Origin: Chrysochromulina tobinii
Taxonomy: Eukaryota; Haptophyta; Prymnesiales; Chrysochromulinaceae
Length of the DNA stretch: 10,000 nt
Assembly: GCA_001275005.1 (NCBI GenBank)
Contig: JWZX01000525.1
Coordinates: 1-10,000 of the forward strand
Direction: 5' to 3'
Part shown: positions 6,472-10,000 of the stretch, piece after piece
Position numbering within the stretch: position 1 is the first letter of the stretch
How the letters are laid out: the number at the start of each line of letters is the position of its first letter
Program-made: the position numbers and the translations under genes
Notes under the pieces: model-generated
What the model was told of the DNA's origin: nothing
Databases searched by the model: none
Seen by the model: the letters and a program-made list of their open reading frames with translations, nothing else

Positions 6472-6539
6472 ATGGCCACCTCGTTTTCCCTTCGCGGCCG
6501 GATCGCGCTCATTCGCATCACTCGGCCGCCCGTCAATAG
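6405..6539 (+). other. Upstream ORF overlapping the beta-oxidation start codon
   Basis: An ATG at 6405-6407 opens a 44-codon frame ending in TAG at 6537-6539, out of frame with the main ATG at 6472. It encodes a basic Lys/Ala peptide beginning MVPKEKAAAKARAAAAKAR. Its context is weak at -3 (T) but has G at +4, while the main ATG has A at -3 and G at +4. If the transcript starts upstream of 6405, this frame could reduce translation of the main protein through scanning. There is no evidence that the peptide is functional. Confidence 0.4.
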
Positions 6540-8616
6540 TCTCGGGCTCGCGGTGCGCAAGGGCATTGCCGATGGCCTCGATCAGGCCGAGGCTGCCAAA
6601 GCAACGGCTGTCGTGATCTCGGGTGATGGCTCCACGTTTCCGGCAGGAGCAGACATCGCTGAGTTTGCTTCTGGCAACGCGCTCGCCGAGCCATCGTTGC
6701 CACAGTTAGTGCGACGGCTCACCGGCCTCAAGATGCACACAGTGGCTGCCATCCACGGCACGGCTCTGGGCGGCGGCATGGAGGTGACGCTCGCGTGCCA
6801 ATATCGTCTTATGCACGCAGGCGCAAAGGTCGGGCTACCTGAGGTGCATCTGGGTATACTGCCCGGCGCAGGTGGCACTCAGCTTCTTCCTCGCATCGTC
6901 GGCGCAGAGATGGCCATCTCGCTCATGACCACTGGCCGCATGATCGACGCCAAGGCGGCGCTCGCCGCCAAGCTGGTCGATGAGATTATCCCAGCCGGTG
7001 AGGGCAGCTTGGCGGATGCAGTGGCTGAGCGCGGCTACGCCTTCGCCAAGGCGCTCGGTGACGTCGCCGTCGACGAGCGTCGCGTGCTCCCCAATCGGCA
7101 CGTGACGATGCCCGACGGCACCGACGTGGCCGCATTCTTCGCGGGGGCACGCGAGCAGGTGGCCAAGTCAAGCAAGGGGGAGGTGGCACCGCTGGCCATT
7201 GTCGGATGCGTCGAGGCCGCCGTGAGCGCCGGCAGCTTCGAGAAGGGGATGGAGCACGAGGCGACAGCGTTTATCAAGCTGGCGAGTGGGCCGCAAGCGC
7301 CCGCTATGCAGCACGTCTTTGCAGCCGAGCGCATGATTGGCAAGATTCGCGCACTGCAGGGCGTCGCGCCCGCGCCGGTACGCAAGGCGGCCGTTGTCGG
7401 AGCGGGGACCATGGGTGGCGGCATCGCGATGTGCTTCGCGCAGGGCGGCATCGACGTGACGATCATCGACCGGAGCGAAGAGGCACTCGCCAACGGGCTG
7501 GCCATCGTGCGTGCGAATTGGGAAGCGTCGGCCCGGAAAGGGAAGCTGAGCGAGAAGAGGGTGGCCGAGTACATGGGGCGGTTACGCACGACGACCGCGT
7601 ACACGGACGAGGGCGTCACGGATGCCGACGTGGTCGTCGAGGCCGCCTTCGAGCGCATGGCGATCAAGAAGGAGATTTTTGGCGCCCTCGACACGCACTG
7701 CAAGCCAGGGGCTCTCCTCGCCACGAACACGTCGACGCTCGACATTGACGAGATCGCGAGCTCGACACGGCGCCCTGAGGCGGTGGTTGGCATGCACTTC
7801 TTCAGCCCGGCGAACGTGATGCCGCTACTCGAGAACGTGGCAGGCGCCGCCTCGTCTCCACAAGCGCTCGCGACCGCCATGGCGCTCGGCAAGCAGTTGC
7901 GCAAGAAGACGGTGCTCGCGCGAAACTGCTTCGGCTTCATCGGCAACCGGATGCTCGAGCCGTACGTAAGGGAAGCGCTCTACATGCTCGAGGAGGGCGC
8001 GACGCCCGCGCAGGTGGACGCGCCCCTACGCGAGTTTGGGCTCGCGATGGGCCCGTTCCAAATGAGCGACCTCGCGGGCAATGATATTGGGTACAATATC
8101 CGTCGCGATAACGGGTGGACGGCCGCGACCGTCAATGGCCGTTACTGGGCAGGACTCGCGGACCAGCTGGTGGAGATGGGGCGACTCGGGCAGAAGACCA
8201 AGCGCGGCTGGTATGACTATTCGGAGGGGCGCACGCCCGTGAACGACCCTGAGGTCGAGGCGATGATCGTGGCCCACTCGGCGAAGCTCGGTCGCGCACG
8301 GCGTGTCCTCGAGCCGTGCGAGATCGCCGACCGAGCTCTCCTCTCGATGGCCAATGAAGGATTCAAGATCGTCGAGGAGGGCATCGCGCAGCGTGAGAGT
8401 GACGTGGACATCGTCTACATCTACGGGTATGGCTACCCTCGCCGGCAGGGCGGCCCCCTATACTGGGCACGCCATGGGCGCGAGGGCGGGCTCGCGAAGA
8501 TGGTCGAGGACCTGCGCAAGTACGCGGCGGCGCACCCAGACGTGCCGCACTGGAAGCCGTCGGCGCTGCTGCTTCGGGAGGCGGGGTTCGACGATGCGCC
8601 GGCCGCGAAGCTCTGA
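6472..8616 (+). CDS. Peroxisomal enoyl-CoA hydratase/3-hydroxyacyl-CoA dehydrogenase (MFE-1 type)
   Basis: A 714-residue bifunctional beta-oxidation enzyme that hydrates trans-2-enoyl-CoA and oxidises the L-3-hydroxyacyl-CoA with NAD+. I start at 6472 (aaaaATGG, strong context), which gives the usual family length of just over 700. The N-terminal crotonase domain (about 1-190) has AGADIAEF and HGTALGGGMEV, with catalytic glutamates E104 and E124 (GLPEVHLGILPGAGGTQ), positions almost identical to those known in rat MFE-1. The dehydrogenase part has the NAD motif GAGTMGGGIA (310-319), S421, H442 in GMHFFSPANVMPLLE, E454 and N492 in FIGNR, spaced exactly as in E. coli FadB (S429, H450, E462, N500). 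A second dehydrogenase C-terminal domain follows (GYGYPRRQGGPLYW). The C-terminus is AKL, a type 1 peroxisomal targeting signal. The sequence style resembles the alphaproteobacterial and animal EHHADH group more than FadB. Delta3-delta2 isomerase activity is also possible. The frame extends upstream to ATGs at 6313 and 6328. Confidence 0.96.
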   Translation: MATSFSLRGRIALIRITRPPVNSLGLAVRKGIADGLDQAEAAKATAVVISGDGSTFPAGADIAEFASGNALAEPSLPQLVRRLTGLKMHTVAAIHGTALGGGMEVTLACQYRLMHAGAKVGLPEVHLGILPGAGGTQLLPRIVGAEMAISLMTTGRMIDAKAALAAKLVDEIIPAGEGSLADAVAERGYAFAKALGDVAVDERRVLPNRHVTMPDGTDVAAFFAGAREQVAKSSKGEVAPLAIVGCVEAAVSAGSFEKGMEHEATAFIKLASGPQAPAMQHVFAAERMIGKIRALQGVAPAPVRKAAVVGAGTMGGGIAMCFAQGGIDVTIIDRSEEALANGLAIVRANWEASARKGKLSEKRVAEYMGRLRTTTAYTDEGVTDADVVVEAAFERMAIKKEIFGALDTHCKPGALLATNTSTLDIDEIASSTRRPEAVVGMHFFSPANVMPLLENVAGAASSPQALATAMALGKQLRKKTVLARNCFGFIGNRMLEPYVREALYMLEEGATPAQVDAPLREFGLAMGPFQMSDLAGNDIGYNIRRDNGWTAATVNGRYWAGLADQLVEMGRLGQKTKRGWYDYSEGRTPVNDPEVEAMIVAHSAKLGRARRVLEPCEIADRALLSMANEGFKIVEEGIAQRESDVDIVYIYGYGYPRRQGGPLYWARHGREGGLAKMVEDLRKYAAAHPDVPHWKPSALLLREAGFDDAPAAKL
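8605..8613 (+). other. PTS1 peroxisomal targeting tripeptide AKL
   Basis: The last three codons before the TGA at 8614-8616 encode Ala-Lys-Leu. This fits the known (S/A/C)-(K/R/H)-(L/M) consensus read by the PEX5 import receptor. The preceding residues DDAPA are acidic rather than basic, which may weaken import, so targeting is likely but not certain. Confidence 0.75.
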
Positions 8617-8973
8617 GTGCAGCACCCCCTCAAACGGGGAGCAGTCAAAGCAGACGAAACCCGGCACGCGCCCGGCGCTACCGGACGTACAATAGTAACA
8701 AAGTAACAAAAAAGGCGCAAACCGGAGTAATAGTAACAAAGTAACAAAAAAGGCGCAAACCGGAGTACTCCAGTGTAGCCAGCGCTTGCTTGCGTGCTTG
8801 CCTCTGTTCAAGTTCAAGTTACTACACAAGGCACACACGCGCTTCAAAACTCACTTGTTCAAGAATTAACACAGTGAATCCAATCTCCGATCGCGAGATT
8901 CGCCTCTCGCGTGACTCCACACCGCACCTCGGGACGTCGGCCGCTTAGGTTCCTGCGCTCTCCACGCCGCATC
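8617..8973. other. Spacer between the beta-oxidation and FabB-type genes
   Basis: This spacer should hold the 3' untranslated region of the beta-oxidation gene and the promoter and leader of the synthase gene. It is AT-richer than the coding DNA. It contains a perfect 38-bp tandem duplication (8691-8766), a gcttgc-rich stretch near 8783-8802, a tandem ttcaag near 8807-8820, and no ORF with family resemblance. No AATAAA was found just after the stop codon. A minus-strand frame (8458-8847) overlaps but looks random. Confidence 0.6.
8691..8767. repeat. Perfect 38-bp tandem duplication
   Basis: The 38-bp unit at 8691-8728 is repeated without mismatch at 8729-8766, with one further matching base at 8767. 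Each unit contains a duplicated gtaacaaa 8-mer, an A-run and the segment ggcgcaaaccggagt. The identity suggests a recent duplication, and its place 75 bp past the stop codon puts it probably in the 3' untranslated region of the beta-oxidation gene. Confidence 0.95.
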
Positions 8974-10000
8974 ATGGCACGTCAAATGATGGTGGTGATG
9001 CTTCTGATCGACCAGGCTAACGCGCTCGTGGCTGGGGTTCACGATGGCATGATGCGCCGCGGCCGCTCAGATGCTCACGCGTTGAGGCGAGGCAACGTTG
9101 CGATGGCGGCGCCGAACGGGCGGCGCGTCGTTGTTACTGGCATGGGCATTGTCTCATGCCTTGGCAACACGCTCGACGACGTCGCGAAGTCGCTGAAGGA
9201 TTGCAAATCCGGCATCACGTTCAGCGAGAAGTACAAGGAGCTCGGCATGAAGTCGAACGTGTGCGGCCGCCCGAACATCGATGCGGATGAGCTCATTGAT
9301 CGCAAGCAGCTTCGCTTCATGGGCACGAACTGCAAGTATGCGTACCTTGCCATGGAGGCGGCGGTGAAGGACTCGGGCCTGGCGCCGGAGACGATTGCAT
9401 CGCCCCGGGTTGCCGGCATTCTGGGCCAGGGTGGCACCTCGATCCCTGACATCGCTGAGACGCTCGACGCCGTGGGCGAGCAGAAGCTGCGCCGCGTCGG
9501 CCCGTACCGCGTCACCCGCTCGATGGGCTCGACGGTCTCCGCCGTCCTCTCGACGGCCTTCAAGCTGCAGGGCCCCTCCTTTTCGATCTCCTCCGCGTGC
9601 TCGACCGGTGCGCACTGCATCGGCGTCGGCATGGAGCAGATCCAACTCAACAAGGCGGACATCGCCTTCTGCGGCGCGGGCGAGGCCGAGGACTGGGGCT
9701 TCTCCGTCATGTTCGACTCGATGGGCGCGCTGTCCACCAAGTACAATGATGCACCCGAGACGGCGTCGCGAGCCTTTGACCAGTCGCGCGACGGCTTCGT
9801 CATCGCTGGCGGCGGCGGCATCGTCGTGCTCGAGGAGCTCGAGCATGCCAAAAAGCGCGGAGCCAAGATCTACTGCGAGCTCGTTGGGTACGGCGCGAAC
9901 TCGGACGGGTACGACATGGTCGCGCCGTCGGGCGAGGGCGGGCAGCGCTGCATGAAGATGGCCATGGCGATGGCCGACGATATCGGCGGGGTCAAGAATG
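8974..10000 (+). CDS. fabB: 3-oxoacyl-ACP synthase I (FabB-type), 3' end beyond window
   Basis: Beta-ketoacyl-ACP synthase condensing malonyl-ACP with acyl-ACP in type II fatty acid synthesis. 342 codons are visible and the gene continues past the right edge. The first ATG after the in-frame stop (TGA 8875-8877) is at 8974. The core begins near residue 50 with [16 protein letters not shown] and aligns well with E. coli Fab[44 protein letters not shown] with catalytic Cys209 (E. coli C163), [33 protein letters not shown] and DMVAPSGEG. The window ends just before the first active-site histidine. About 48 residues precede the core: a Met-rich hydrophobic start (MMVVMLLI), then an Arg-rich stretch ([15 protein letters not shown]) without a clear cleavage site. 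This may be an organelle presequence, plastid or mitochondrial. A start at 9103 (G at -3 and +4) would remove it. FabB and FabF are close relatives; the FabB side is favoured by the motifs. Confidence 0.93.
   Translation, partial: MARQMMVVMLLIDQANALVAGVHDGMMRRGRSDAHALRRGNVAMAAPNGRRVVVTGMGIVSCLGNTLDDVAKSLKDCKSGITFSEKYKELGMKSNVCGRPNIDADELIDRKQLRFMGTNCKYAYLAMEAAVKDSGLAPETIASPRVAGILGQGGTSIPDIAETLDAVGEQKLRRVGPYRVTRSMGSTVSAVLSTAFKLQGPSFSISSACSTGAHCIGVGMEQIQLNKADIAFCGAGEAEDWGFSVMFDSMGALSTKYNDAPETASRAFDQSRDGFVIAGGGGIVVLEELEHAKKRGAKIYCELVGYGANSDGYDMVAPSGEGGQRCMKMAMAMADDIGGVKN

Noticed and set aside
7035-7946. 303-codon minus-strand frame inside the beta-oxidation gene
   Set aside because: The plus strand carries all catalytic motifs of a conserved enzyme across this interval. 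The antisense product has no family resemblance.
9075-9866. 263- and 230-codon minus-strand frames opposite the ketoacyl synthase
   Set aside because: They are shadows of the conserved FabB-type coding frame and are Ser/Arg-rich without motifs.

Overview
The window looks like nuclear DNA of a GC-rich, intron-poor unicellular eukaryote. The evidence for a eukaryote is a complete NEK-type protein kinase, a tail-anchored TPR protein, a beta-oxidation enzyme ending in the peroxisomal signal AKL, eukaryote-like start contexts, no Shine-Dalgarno-led operons and long AT-richer spacers. A FabB-type ketoacyl-ACP synthase with an N-terminal extension suggests type II (organellar, probably plastid) fatty acid synthesis, so an alga such as a haptophyte or related GC-rich protist is my best guess. 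The lineage is inference. No splice junction is needed to explain any of the four genes.

Layout: 1-962 is a spacer with no supportable gene. From 4178 down to 963 on the minus strand lies a NEK-like kinase of about 1071 residues with a long disordered middle, a 13-residue tandem repeat, a short coiled coil and a C-terminal RelA-like ACT domain. A 468-bp spacer (4179-4646) holds an AGTCA tandem repeat, its inverted counterpart and a perfect hairpin. From 6236 down to 4647 on the minus strand is a TPR protein of 529 residues with a poly-glycine insert and a C-terminal membrane anchor. A 235-bp divergent intergenic region (6237-6471) separates it from the plus-strand gene 6472-8616, a 714-residue enoyl-CoA hydratase/3-hydroxyacyl-CoA dehydrogenase with every catalytic residue I could place. 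A 357-bp spacer (8617-8973) contains a perfect 38-bp tandem duplication. The FabB-type synthase then starts at 8974 and runs off the right edge after its catalytic cysteine.

Two of the four genes act in fatty acid metabolism, one degrading acyl-CoA in peroxisomes and one elongating acyl-ACP; they share orientation but are expected in different compartments. The TPR protein may share a divergent promoter region with the beta-oxidation gene. The most unusual item is the NEK kinase joined to an ACT small-molecule-binding domain. Next are the Arg-rich, acid-free reading frame upstream of the peroxisomal enzyme (possible dual targeting) and a FabB-clade enzyme in a eukaryotic setting. Three of the longest open frames begin at TTG or GTG rather than ATG, so I moved their starts to the first credible ATG.
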